DNA from: Acanthaster planci
Lineage: Eukaryota; Echinodermata; Asteroidea; Valvatida; Acanthasteridae
DNA length: 64,000 nt
NCBI RefSeq assembly: GCF_001949145.1
Contig: NW_019091499.1
Span: forward strand, 1-64,000
Direction: 5' to 3'
Below, in pieces: positions 37,810 to 50,600 of this stretch; positions within the stretch are counted from its first letter, which is position 1, and each line of letters starts with the position of its first letter. Under the pieces are notes generated by a model that ran no database searches, was not told the DNA's origin, and saw nothing but the letters and a program-made list of their open reading frames with translations. Made by a program: the position numbers and the translations under genes.

Positions 37810-38159
37810 TATAGTATGAAACAGAATTATTAGAGTCAAAAAGATCGGAACATGTTTTCCGAGAAATGTAACGCTTTTATAAAAATCGAATTTTTGTTGT
37901 AATGTAATGTTTTTTAAAACAGACCGTACTTTGAATTTTTGAATTCATTTTCCAAAACCGGATGAAATCTTTCGTACCTAATATATCTTATTCGCATGTA
38001 ATTTTATAGACCTAACATGTTTTCGAAATCCGAATGAAACTTGACAGACCTAACATTTTCCAGATTTGTTTTAAAAAACATTACATTACATAAAAAAGCA
38101 TTACATTTCTCAGAAAACATGTTCCGATCTTGTTGACTCTAATTCTGCTTCGTAGTATA
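37810..38159. mobile_element. MITE-like element with TIRs of 100 bp or more
   Basis: The left end TATAGTATGAAACAGAATTA...GATCGGAACATGTTTTC...GAGAAATGTA is mirrored by the right end TACATTTCTCAGAAAACATG...GTAGTATA. Inner blocks ATGTAATGTTTTTTAAAACA also mirror. The element is about 350 bp with no coding capacity. Confidence 0.75.
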
Positions 38160-38192
38160 GGACATGACTGAAAAAAATTGGGCCTGCTATCT

Positions 38193-40290
38193 GGCCCGGG
38201 CGGATTAGTATTTTGCCCGGGCGAAATAGTGATCCACCTGGGGAGTGGCGTGGATTTGTGTGTCAGAGTGCGGAATGATTTCCTTTGGGGGGGGGGGAAG
38301 TGACTCGACATTTTTGTGCGCCATTTTGATGCAAAGTGACTCATGAAGTGCGCCCTCACTCCTGTATTTAGCAAAGGCAGAGATATTCTCCTAATTAATA
38401 ACCTTTCCCCCCCCGCAGATTAAGTTAGTGGAAATGTCAATAGAACTGATTGAAAATTACCCTTATGAATCTATCAAACATTTTAGCCATAAAACATGAG
38501 CAAAAGCGCATCAGTTCTCTGGTCTGATCGGGCGCAGGCTCAGAGTCTTGCCATTCCCCTGAAAAAGTTACAGATTTTTTATTTGATTATGAAAAGAGTT
38601 TTTTCCTTGCATATGATTCTCTTATGGAGAGATGGAGAAATGGAGAGGGATTAATATAAGCTAGTTTATCACATCATATCACAGACACATTTATCTGCAG
38701 ACAGGAGGCCGTTTCATAAAATAAAGCTAATTGTTTATAAGGATATAAAGCACCTTTAATTGATAATACTTATATTCAAAGAGACTGGAATCGACGAAAT
38801 TTATATGAATCAAGTTTCTGGACTTTCAGGATCTTTTTTAACACTTAGGGCCTATGGTTTAAATGGCAATTAAATGTAAATCGGTGCTTTTGTTTTTGTT
38901 CGTTTCTAATGAACTTGTTTAGTTTGTGGAGTCCCCTGGAAAATAAACATGTTTGGGACTATCCCGGATTGAATCAACCCACTTTCTTTAATGTTTATGG
39001 TTTCCTTCTACGTGTATGCGTCGATTTCTTCTGAGTAAAATCAGCATGGCCATGGCGGAACGAATCTATTACTTGGATATCAAGTCTTTGACGCATCGGA
39101 ACAAGCTACGAACATATTGTTCAGGATTCAGCCTTTTGTTTCTCTTAAAAAAGGGGGACTTACTCGTGATAGACAGAAAGTTTCAAATCGAGACTGACTT
39201 GGCATCGTAACGCATGGGTAAATGTGCGCCGCAAGGGGGGGAGGGCACTTGCCTTCTCCCAAAAATAATATGAAAATAATAACAACAAAATAAAAAAGAT
39301 ATGACAAAAATAGATTAAAGGGAATAAAAAGCACTATACCTAGCTTTAAAAATCAAAGCTATTTTTTCCCGTTTTCTCCTTTGTTCTTGTCCCTTTCCCC
39401 CTTTTTTAGCCGTTTTCCTCGATAGTTTACAGTGGGAGGAGCAACTGCATCCCCCTGACGTTCAGGATCGGTTCGTAGTTTAATGCTATGTACCCTCCTG
39501 GAGTCCCTTTTCCCCTCTTAGATAAAGTGCAGTGGCGTATTCAGTGTCCAAGCGGGGAAGGCACACGGGAACAGATTCAATCCTCCCACCATTTTGTAAC
39601 AATGTTTAAAGCCATTCATTTTCCTTGTAATTTTTAAAAGGAATTCATGCGAACATTACTTCACTCTTAATCTTAAAAAGTCAGAAGTATGGGGGACCCC
39701 TTAAAGCCAAGGGGGCGGATTCCGCCCCCCCCCCACGAACTCGGGAAAAGTATAGGTTTCTGGCTGCTTCGGGAAAACAAATACTACGCGAGAACAGCAG
39801 GGCTGATTCTCAAAAATTAGATGAAAAATGACTGTAATGAGTTACTCAAAAAAGTCTGGAAGACCCAAAGCGTGAAAAATGCAATGTGAGGCTAAAGAGA
39901 AAAATGTGGAGTGGGTGAAAACTGGCCTGGCCTTATTTTTGGGGCGGGGGATAGACCAAAGAAAAATGGACTGCGACATGTAGAAAAAAATTATTTTGCC
40001 TTTTCCCCCAACCTCAATCTGTAGCTCCCCCCCCAAAAAAAGCAAACTTTGGGCACACTTCACGAGAAACTTTGTAATTGAATTGATTTCGAACCAAAAA
40101 TTTTAAAAGGACTCAAAATTCTTTTTTTTTCTTCTTTTTACGAAAACGTGGGGGATGATCCATCCCCTGCAAAAAGTGAGCGATTATATGCATCCAGTCT
40201 CCTGGAATACTAATAAGCTCTGGGCGAAATAAGTAATCCGCCCGGGCGAAATAGTCATCCGCCCGGGCGAAATACTAATCCGCCCGTGCG
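38193..40290. repeat. 2.1-kb segment bounded by inverted CCCGGGCG-type repeats
   Basis: The left end (38193-38240) holds CCCGGGCGGATTAGTATTTT and GCCCGGGCGAAATAGTGATC. The right end (40221-40290) holds the inverse as three or more tandem units of about 22 bp (GAAATA.T.ATCCGCCCGGGC). The interior has no convincing ORF. It could be a large non-autonomous element or two separate insertions. Confidence 0.5.
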
Positions 40291-40311
40291 AAAAAGAAGG
40301 CAAAACTTATT

Positions 40312-40762
40312 CAAGAGAGAATTTCTGGCCAGCTCATTAGCATTAACAATGCCCCCACAGTATTTTTTGAAAAAGGAGATTGTTTGGCCCCAAAAATGGT
40401 GAGATTGTGTAAATCCTTGCCAGGATCAAGTCCCTGAGTCTTTGAGCTTTCATATGAGTGCAGAAGGGCTAAAAACTACGGTTAAATAATGGTCCTAAGT
40501 GCCCGAGAAAGTTGAGGGTTGCCACTTGAAAAATAGCTGCAATCAGACTTTGTGGGGCGTGATGTTGTTGTATGGCAATAATTAAAAATGTAATTGGTTA
40601 ATCCACGAAACGTTGAAAAGAAATTGAAATAAAAGCGACCAGACAAGAATTTCATTTGTGTTTCAGAAATCTCAGGGATGTTGGCGTGCATGTTATTGGG
40701 CCCTGAACAGTCCTGATTTTACACTGTTTTCAATGGGGCTTGAATGAGTGGACTGTAACCCT
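40312..40762. mobile_element. MITE copy C (TIR lost on left)
   Basis: Matches copy B (29557-30005) through most of its length and ends with TGAATGAGTGGACTGTAACC plus CT, a diverged copy of the family TIR. The left TIR is not visible; the copy starts near GGCCAGCTCATTAGC. Confidence 0.75.
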
Positions 40763-41674
40763 GTGTGGTGAGTACAAAAAACCCCCAAAAAACAAAAAAA
40801 AAACGCCCTCTTTGGTTCCGCTTGGAGCAGATCGGGACGTCCAGCCGTCTACCTTCAACCTCACGTTCCTACCTCCATGTTAAGACTAAGACAGACGGCT
40901 GATTTGGAGTCTCGTTTGTAAACTACCATCAAGGGTCATTCATGGCGTCTGCCTGTGATGTTTGTAAACGTCATCTTGTACGATATAAATTGCCCTCAGC
41001 CTACAAGACTTGGCATAATCACATCAACCTTGTCACTTGATACGGTAATTCGTTCAGAAATAATGCGTAAAATTAATGATTTGTGAGTATCTCCGAGATT
41101 ATAGACGCAATAAGCCAGACTGCATGGGGTTTATGGGTTAATCTACATATAGAGCAACAGTGAGATTTCTGGGAAATCACCTACTGACTACTTGATAAAG
41201 GCCGTAGAACTTCCATCAAGGACGTACGTGGACCTGTTCTCTCTACTACCGCACGAATACTGCAACCACTTCAGTCTGTGTTGCACCGGGGTTATATGGT
41301 TGCAGCACTTGTACTCGTTGCGCAAGTTGGGAAAGCTGAGTTAGTTGGTGGTGCTAGGAGAATGTTTATTTTTACTGGAAAGTTGTCTTCGTGTCAGTAA
41401 AGTTGATGGCATTGCAGAGCCGTCACGGTGAACGTGACTCCTCATTTTACTACAACTTTAATGCATAAATTATCAAGTCAAGGTGCTTGATAACTTGGAT
41501 ACATACACTGAGCATGCATATTGTCTTGATATCGGCAATATACTTTACTGAACTCTTAGGTGGTCAACGCCGTCTAGTGTACTTTTATAATTGTGTACGT
41601 GAATAGTTTAAACCGATTCTGTGCATCGTTCGCCGTCTTCGTTTTGATATCTCACCTCCATTGCTGCTTCCGAA
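40763..41674. promoter_or_regulatory. Upstream region and likely promoter/5' UTR of the plus-strand SEA-EGF gene
   Basis: No coding exon is seen. The start codon at 41675 is the first in its frame after a TGA at 41645-41647. I cannot place a transcription start site. Confidence 0.35.
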
Positions 41675-44600
41675 ATGGCTTCACGTCTTGTCAATTCCCT
41701 TGTGGAGAGCTCTGGTCAGAAATGTCTGCAGATCATCCAACTGCCACTTGTGATTTTCATTTTCTGTCTGTGTTTGACAATGTCGATAAAACTATCAGCA
41801 GCTCAAACAGTGGATACGACCGAGGTAAACACGACGACAGGTATGTACTGTATACAAATACAGCATAATAGCTTTGCAAATCAGAGAAAATGTCCGTAAT
41901 AATATTCTTATAATAATAAGATGTTAGTCACCATTATTCGTTGTATTACATTACTAATCATTCTTTACAGGATCCATGCAATGAATGTTTCTTGTACTCA
42001 CTTTTTATGTATATCTTTATACCTCTTCAATGCGTGAAAATTGTTTTAAATCCTCTGGCATCGAAGTATCGGAAACTGCACTTTTGAATGTTAATATTAA
42101 TATTCCATTTTTCCAGCTAAGTGGGGTTGCTGTCACTGAGATGTTAATCAAAGGAGCCCCTGTCATACCTGTTCAGTTTACTTGTTTTTATGCTACCCCC
42201 AACATTTGTTTTTGGCAAAACATTTCTGAGAAAAGGTTGCTACTATTACTAATGCTAGTTGGCTTATAGCCATATATACATGAACCTGATGGCCTCGTGT
42301 ACAGGTACTTACACAATAAATCGTCAAAGAAATGGAAATTCATGACGGCACCGTGACAGCCTTGGATGACAGCACCGTTTTGCTCATGAATGGGCCTATG
42401 CAAATTTGTATTGGAAATTGCAAATTAAAGTTAAGTGAAACACAAAGGTGCAATATCAAGGCATGCAAGGGCTGTATAGTAGAAAAACTGTATTGCACGG
42501 TCCCATTATGAGGCTGACTTTGGCTAAAACTATTAACAACTTTCTTAATAATTGTCATGATTGTTGGAAACAATTACTCTGGACTTGTTACTCAGCATCT
42601 TAGTTGAAGTTCTCGACCAATGATATCAGAAACTGGTTTACAAAATATAGAACTAAAATATCCCGTAAATTTATAGAAAATGCCTTGTAGCCATGGGTTT
42701 CTGTAAAATGCATAAGCCGGTAAGGCTATTAAGTTGACGGTTTCCCGTACAATTCATATAACTTGTAGTTACGGAGACTGCACATTTTACGGGAAAACTC
42801 ACGGAACCCATGTCTGCCAGGCAATTCGGCGTTAATTTTGATGGATTTTTTCACAGGGCTGGGTACCTGTAACCGCCATTAGAGACGGTAACTTTTCGGA
42901 AAAGGAAGGCCTTTGTGTAAAATATTTCAGAAAAACGGGGCTACAGCTTACAGGTGCATGTACAGCAAAAGCATATTTTACATTAATGTCCATAGTTTGT
43001 TGGAGGTGTTTGGTTAATTGGCAAGTTAGATGCATTATCAAATTTACCCTTTCTCTGTCTTCTCTGAATTTTAGGGTTGATTAATGGGTACACCTGGGTA
43101 CCTGTGTTTATTTCAATAGGGCACAGGTTACCTTTGTACCTGTAAATGTACGTGTTCGGACTTAAACTAATCACTTTCAAAAGCTCGTGGAAATGAGAAA
43201 TCAACATACAGCATATCGTATGCAGAGCACTGCCATTCGAGACTGTCGCTTCTGGAATTCGAGACACGATTGCTTTTAATTGGCTGTTGGTAAAATAAAA
43301 CAAACAGACATGGTGATAAGACGTTTGCAAAACAAACTGGACGGAAAAAAGTAATATACTATAAACATTTTGCGTCTTGATTCAGACTCCAGGGCCCAAT
43401 AATTTGTGTTCCTATTTCCAAACAGTGTTCTGTTTCTTTATCAAGGGAACGTGCTTTCGTCTCTGTCTCCTAGACGTTGGCTAGGTCATTGATTGAAAGA
43501 GTATTGAATTACTTCAACTACTCTCCCCGTTGAGATTGGAAATTCGTGCCACAGCATGGCAAACTTGAGAATATCTTAAAGTCCACGACGATCAGAGGGC
43601 TACCTATCTAGCATAATACACTAGACAAGTACGACCATTGTTTCTGAATGTATGCACGCCTTATTACCGTCAGCTTTAAAAACTACATCTGGGTTTTTTT
43701 AACTGAGGTGAAATCTTATCACAGTGATTGTAGAGGGTTCATTTTTATCTCGTGGCTTTATTTTGGGGGTTAAGCAAAACAACATGTTTTATTTTCGCCT
43801 CTGTTGCAATTTATGTGGTGTCAAGGAAACGACGACATAACACTTCTGATTGTTGCTTGCTACATACAACGAACCATAGAGCAAGGACAGAACGAACATT
43901 ATTTGAGAATGACACCATATGTAATGAGCTGGAAGGGGCCCATCCTCCATTTTCAATGACTGGACCAAATGTTAATTTTTGACTCTTATGTTTTGGGAAA
44001 CAATACCACAAACTACATTTTGAATACCTTTCATTGTTACCCTCCATGATCTGAATCAATCTACATTTTTAAAGACAGTCCCACCCTGTTCACAAGTTTC
44101 ATCTTTACCGCATGTGGAGTAACTTGATTATTACTTGGTATCCCCAAAGCCCAAGGCTATTCGTGAGAACAATGCCCGTGTTGTTGCGGTGCCAATGGAG
44201 GTGTGACCATCATCTTCGCCTCAGACCACACTCAGAGAGTATGGAGCCTGGCTTCCTGTCTGCTTGCTAGTAGTTTTTTTCCAGTTGGTTCTTGTGTGCA
44301 CAAAATAGCCCCAAAGTACAGGTACATGTACTCAGTTTTGTTCAAATAAATAACACCTCTGCTGCAAACCTACCGTATGATCCAAATTACCCTGAAAATT
44401 ACCCTAGTGGAAATACTATTTAAATATGCATGTTGTTGTACTATTAGTGTAGGCGGTGTGCTACAGAGCCGTGTTCCTTGTCTCCTTAAAAGTTTCAACG
44501 AACGTGCACAGTATCTAATATATATTTTGGAGAATGTGCTTAAGGACGTCCTCATGTTTGATCGAGTCTTTTTCGTGGAAGTATACACCCTTTCACCCTG

Positions 44601-47600
44601 TCTATTTAACTGTTTTTGCATTGAGACTTCCAATATGTGCATAGCCTATTACCGATAAGGACCCTTACCCGTACTCTGCTTTGAGGGTCACATTTAACGA
44701 CGCTTGACTTCAACCATCGGGTCAAACCTTCAAGGGAGTGGTCCACATAGCTAGGTGATAGGTCAAGTTCAGAACAGCTATAAGACGACTATCCAAACAT
44801 GCATGTTGATGGTTCTCGTGGAGTCAGTCAAAAATGCATGTACATGTACAGTGTACATGTATTTGCTTCACTGCCGGGCCGTACCCTATTAAGCCCCTCT
44901 CAGCACAGTGTCACTTGGTGAACGATAAAACGTTGGTAAGGGCGTTCATTTTGGAAGAAGACCAGCCTTGGTCGGTTGTGTACAAACTAAACGTACACAC
45001 ATTAAGTGTACTTGTACATGTACATTTACATGTAAATGGTCCTTATTCCTTACAGAGAAAAGGACCATGATCCCGTGCTTCAATCGCACAACGAACAAAA
45101 GTAGGGAAAAACAAAGATCAAATTGTAACTCGACATTCTTGGGGTTACCGTGCATACCTCCTTTATGCCCTTTTAAACTCCCAGTTTCTTCAGTTTCTTC
45201 TCAAGCCAGAAAATATCAACAAGTTGTGTTATATTCGAAAGTGAAAATGTGACTCAAGTCCATGGTGGAAAATTCTCTTCCACTGTGTGCAGGTAATGTA
45301 CGTTATGTTTTGTGGTGTCAATCAAGACCCTACCCTCAACCATTTTCTCTCGTAGGGTTTTTATAGCATGATGAATGAAAAAAAATGTGCCCATTGATTA
45401 AGTGACTGACTGTTACCAATTATGAAATAGAGCCGAGTAGCGCTCACCTCTATCAGACGGAAAAACCTATAAATCATACTTTTTATAAAAAGGTAATGCA
45501 CAATGGCTGTCATTTTCAAAAGTTATCCAACAAGATTCTGTCTGTGTGCAGGACACATTCCTGGTGCCATGGGTGTAGCCTAAATTTTCTGGGGGAGGGG
45601 GAGTTCTTGTTGGCAAATTTTCTTGGGGAGGGAAGTACTGATAAACCAGTGACAGTGGAAAGAGTTCCATGTCGAGGTATATTTAAGCAAATTGTCGATT
45701 TTATGCCCTTTTATGTCATTGTTTTTATTTATTGTTTATTTTCCTTTTTTTGCCCCTTGACCCCCTGTGACTTCCACGCCTGTTCCTGTTGTTCTAGAGA
45801 AGCTACCATAATTTTGGCCTAGATTTCATTACCCTTCGCTCATCTAGACAACTGTTTCGTTCTTACCGAAAGCTGACCACAAACATTCTTCTTTATTCTC
45901 GACCCAAGAAGTATTTTTAAGTGAGTCCGGTGTTTGAGGTTTTTCAGTTCTGTCGTGATACCAACAATTTTGAGAAAAAGCCAGACACATTGTTTTGAAC
46001 GAAAAAAAGCTACAGGAAAGGTTTTCATTCTTAATTTTGTATGCAGCATTGACCAAGGAAACGGGGAAAGAAATAATAAAAAAAATGCTTAATGACAATG
46101 AACATTTCTTGAAATAAGCTGCAAAAGAATTTCTACTAGTTACAGTCTTTTTGACAAATATTGTGGCTTTGCCAGCCTCACAAGCAACACACCTCAAAAC
46201 AGCCAAACATACCCCTCCCCCGAAAAAGTTCCTTCTAGTGAAACCAATGTAAGGCGTCACGGAGGAATTCTTGTGATCAACACTTTTACTTTGAAAGGTT
46301 AATCTTCAGAAGTGATACCTGGTCGCCTTGCCATATCCTTGTAAGGATCATTCACTCATTCACACATACCTTCCCCAATTAAGCCGTTGGGGGCGCGCAG
46401 CGTGCGATGCTTGAAACCCAGACATGTTTTTATAATGTGAAACTGATACGCTGACGTCATTGGAGCAAAGTACTTTCTTTTGTTTTGTTTTCCACCTGAC
46501 CCCCTGCAGTGTCGGTAGAAGTTGGTATTGTAGGATGAGACTATGCATTGGATTGAAAAGATCAATGTGTACGACGCATGATCTGTGTATACGACGTATG
46601 ATCAGTGTGTACGACCGTGGTACGACGTATGATCAGTGTGTACGACGTATGACCAGTGTGTACGATTTCAGTGTTCACCTTTGCAAGTTCCCTCTCAGCG
46701 CAGCAGGCATGCAGTAGATATGACTAAACTAGCCCTGTATGACTTAAAGCAAGCCCATGAACTTGTGAACCGGTATCATTTCATTAAATACTTTCTAAAA
46801 ACTTTATAAAAAACTTTCTAGATTTTCAAAGAACGCTACATATTACAACATTTCGACTATTCGGTAAAGTAAAGTAAAATAAACTCGCTTTGTTTTCCCC
46901 TGTGCGATTTCTGTCTAAAAGGCAGAGTAAGCCTCTCAGTCAGTTAGCCAATTAAAATTTAGATATATCCATAAATGAGAAGTTTTGCCCCTTGTCCGAA
47001 CTTAACTAAGTAATCAAAATTTGTACAGGATGTTTGTAATAAAAATAAGTTATAGCTGTGTGCATGCGATCTCAGTTGAGGAAGCAACCTTTTATCATAA
47101 ATAATTTGTCCTTGATTTGACCTACAATTGACCCAATACCAAATATCAAGAAATTATATTAATCGGACCAGCATTTGGACAGATGTCATGCCGGCTGTGC
47201 TTGAACCTTGGCCGTGGATCAGAGCAGATCACGGTCGGCGTCCAGCATTCTCGTCACGGCAGACCGCATGGGGCCAGAAATGCGTCTCTGCGGTCAAAAT
47301 AGACAAACCCGTGGTTGTATCATTTCGTTTGAAAATTATTTGCAGTAAAGCTGGACTCCTGCCCTGACATTGGTGGTATTTGTTCTTGGAGGTTATCATT
47401 AATAGCTTGATAATTGTGACATAAATTGACGCCCTTTATTTGACCAAAATTCACCCAGTATCTCAGATAAGACAAACTGCAATATAATGATGAGTTATGA
47501 CATGACCTTGTAACGATGCTATGATTCCGTTGCAAGACGTGATTAGCATGCCTTTATATGCCGTTTTTCGTGCATTGCGAAACTTAACTGTGTTCTGATT

Positions 47601-50600
47601 TGTGTTACTGAAATGCATAACATATTTTACGTGCAGACAAGAATCGTACTGAAGACGCCGCAACAGAAAAGTGAAAATCTAGTGTAGGCAGCGACAAGGT
47701 CTTCTAACCTTTATAACAAGTTTCAATTCGTAGGTTTTACAAACATTTTTTTCCCATTTTGAAATAGACGTTGGACTCTACCTTAGTTTAATATTAAATG
47801 AAAACCCACCGGACTACGGTTCAAAGCATCTTGCAGCCGCGTAGTTTACGATGAAGGAAGCGTTGAAATAATGAGAAACCATTTCCTAAAATGTTGACTT
47901 TTTTGTTACGGTACACTTCATAAAATCAATTAAAAATTACCGATGTGGCCTGTTTGGTTGATCTTTCTTATGTAGAGACGGATTTTTTGACCGATAATTT
48001 GACGGATATTGTCACTGAGTTTGTGGATAATGAGCCGGGGACCACACTCAGTACCACCGTTGAAACAGTGGAGGAATATACTGCCGAAGAAACCACACAA
48101 GAGCTCACAACAGGTATTTTATTTACTTTCCTCTTCTGTAATCCTATTCAGGAGGTGTCCAGTGCCGTTTTCAGTGTTTCTGCATGGCTGGGGCATTCTC
48201 GTACTTTCAGGAAAATTCACTCACGTTGCTTTTAAAAAGATAATGTCAGACTAACAGCCCTTTCCTAAAGTACTTCCGCTTATTTAGGGTGTAACTGAAC
48301 TCTGTTCTGATTTGAGTTACTGAAATGCATAACTTTAACATGTTTTCACTTGAAGGAATGGAATTGAATATGCATCAATAGAAAGGTACCTTTGTGTGAT
48401 TACAAATACTTGACAAAACTTGTAAAGCTCAAGAATTTAATTAATGAAAGCGAAAGGATAGCTTTTGGCTGTGGCGGGGTCTATAACCTTTAGAACAAGT
48501 TTGAATTCGTATATTTTACAAACATAGAGCTTTTTCCATATTTAAATAGACGTGGGATTATACGTCCGTTTAATATGAATGAAAACGCCCCGTACAGCAC
48601 TGTTTTCAGCATCTTACCGAGTCGTAGTTTAATTGAGATAATGAGAAACCATTTCCTAAACTGTTAACATTTTTGTTATTATACACCTCTTAAATTCATT
48701 TAAGATTGCCGATGTATTTGCTTGATCTTTCTTGTGTAGAGTCAGACCTTGTGACCGAGACTGTGACAGATACCTTGGATAATGAGACGGGTACCGTACT
48801 CAATACCACCGTTGACACATTGGAGGAATTGACCACTGAAGAAAGCACACCAGAACTCATAACAGGTACATGTATAATAAACTTTGTTAATTTACTTTCC
48901 TTATTTGTAATCTTAACCAGAGCTGTCTAGTGTCTCTCTCACTAAGTCTGGCTGAGGCATTCTCGTATCATAAAGAAAATTCACTAGTCGCTTTTGAATG
49001 GATAATATATCCGACTCATAGCCGTTTCGTGCCCTAGTACTCTCATCACTCATTTACAGCTGTCTTTTGACATTCGCTGTTATCGTAGCCCATGTACTCT
49101 GGCGCAGAGTAATTCGAGGTATGGACCGTGCATTTTGATGTCTTGGGAAAATGTGTGAATTAAAAAGACATACCTGGAAAAGTAAGAAACAACACGTAAT
49201 TCTGTTATAGGATTTCTTGGAAAGGTCTAGTACAGCGGTGACAATGCGTTTCGAAATAATAAAATGGACACATCCAAATCCTATTTAACGCGATCTACTG
49301 ACTTTGTGCCGATGGGGTGTTTTTTCACGGAGAGACAACTAAAATTCTGCTCAGTAACCATGACAACTTTGTCCAATTAACTAAGCTCAGATAACTTTTT
49401 GTGTGCCACTTAGAGTTATAGTTTGGTTCTTAAAGATGAAGATGTTAAAGTGAGATGGAGGGTTCAAGCGAGTTGCACTGAGATTAGACTGCCAAAAAAA
49501 ACTTGTGAAGGCCGGTTCATGCTTCACGAAGGTGAACACAACTGCCAATTTGTGACGTCAAATCTTTCGTCAAGTCAGATTGGTTTTGCTTTCATATTCG
49601 CGTGTAGTATGAACCAGCCGTACGATAACTTTTGTGGATACTACTGTTACTTTACCATCTTTGCTTTTCAGTGCCTGTGTTATATGCGTTCTGTTTTCTT
49701 GTTCTGTTCTTCGTTCATAGAAACTTCTTTTTTGTCTATTTCGGATTTTTTACTCAAAAAAATTCTTATCAGAATTTAGAGTTGCTCTTACTTGATTAGT
49801 TTCATGGCTCTTTTGTTCCTGAGTTGGTATATGTACATGTACAAACATTTCACTTTTATGGTCCTCCTTGTTTCTTCCCAGATCTTCCTGGGTCAACTTT
49901 TGTTATACGATTTAACATTAGCAACAAAGACTACGACAACATCAAGAACCAAACCGAAAGGGAAGAACTGGAAAGATTGCTGGTCCAAGAGGTATGGATT
50001 CAAGACTTTTTTCCATTGCAAATGTTGACGTCATTGTTGTCGCTTTGATCTTTCCCCTTTCGTTACTTCAGTTATGAGTGTCGTAGACGCGGACATTTTG
50101 GAGGGCGTTTGTAAGTTACATGTAGCATGTATGAACTCTCCAGAAAAGCTCTGGATTATATTACGAAACTCTTGAAATTTCTTCAGATGCATAACTTGCA
50201 ATAGGGGTGTGGTTAAATTATCAGCAAAAGCGAAACAGATGTTGGCATGGATTGCCACGAAATATGCGTAGGAGTCTTGACTCTGTTCCAAATAGTACCT
50301 CAGTGATTTCTATATAGGTCATTTGGGCTCCACTTATTGGAATGTTCTCGAATGCTTACTTGGATGGATGTTTGTAGAGACAATCGTGTCAGTCACAAGG
50401 TTTATGAGCTGAAGGTTGAGGGGTAAGCATGATAACAATATACATTTATTTTAAGCAACCACATGCTTGTACAATCTAGACTGCATTTTTACTACTTACG
50501 GAAGGGCTTTGACACGTAATTAGCAAGTGCCAACACGCTTTACATCCAGCCAGCATGCTTTAAATATTTTAAATATTTTACGTGGCTTTGGTTGACAGCC

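Larger units (their letters stand above)
47590..48900. repeat. Two-copy tandem genomic duplication carrying the stalk exons
   Basis: Intron blocks TTACTGAAATGCATAAC (about 47605 and 48317), AATGAGAAACCATTTCCTAA (47870 and 48640) and the exons themselves recur at offsets of roughly 710-770 bp. Divergence in the introns shows the duplication is not recent. Confidence 0.75.

Noticed and set aside
45496-45822. 108-codon plus-strand open frame in intron 1
   Set aside because: No domain, no splice support, and low-complexity composition; chance frame.
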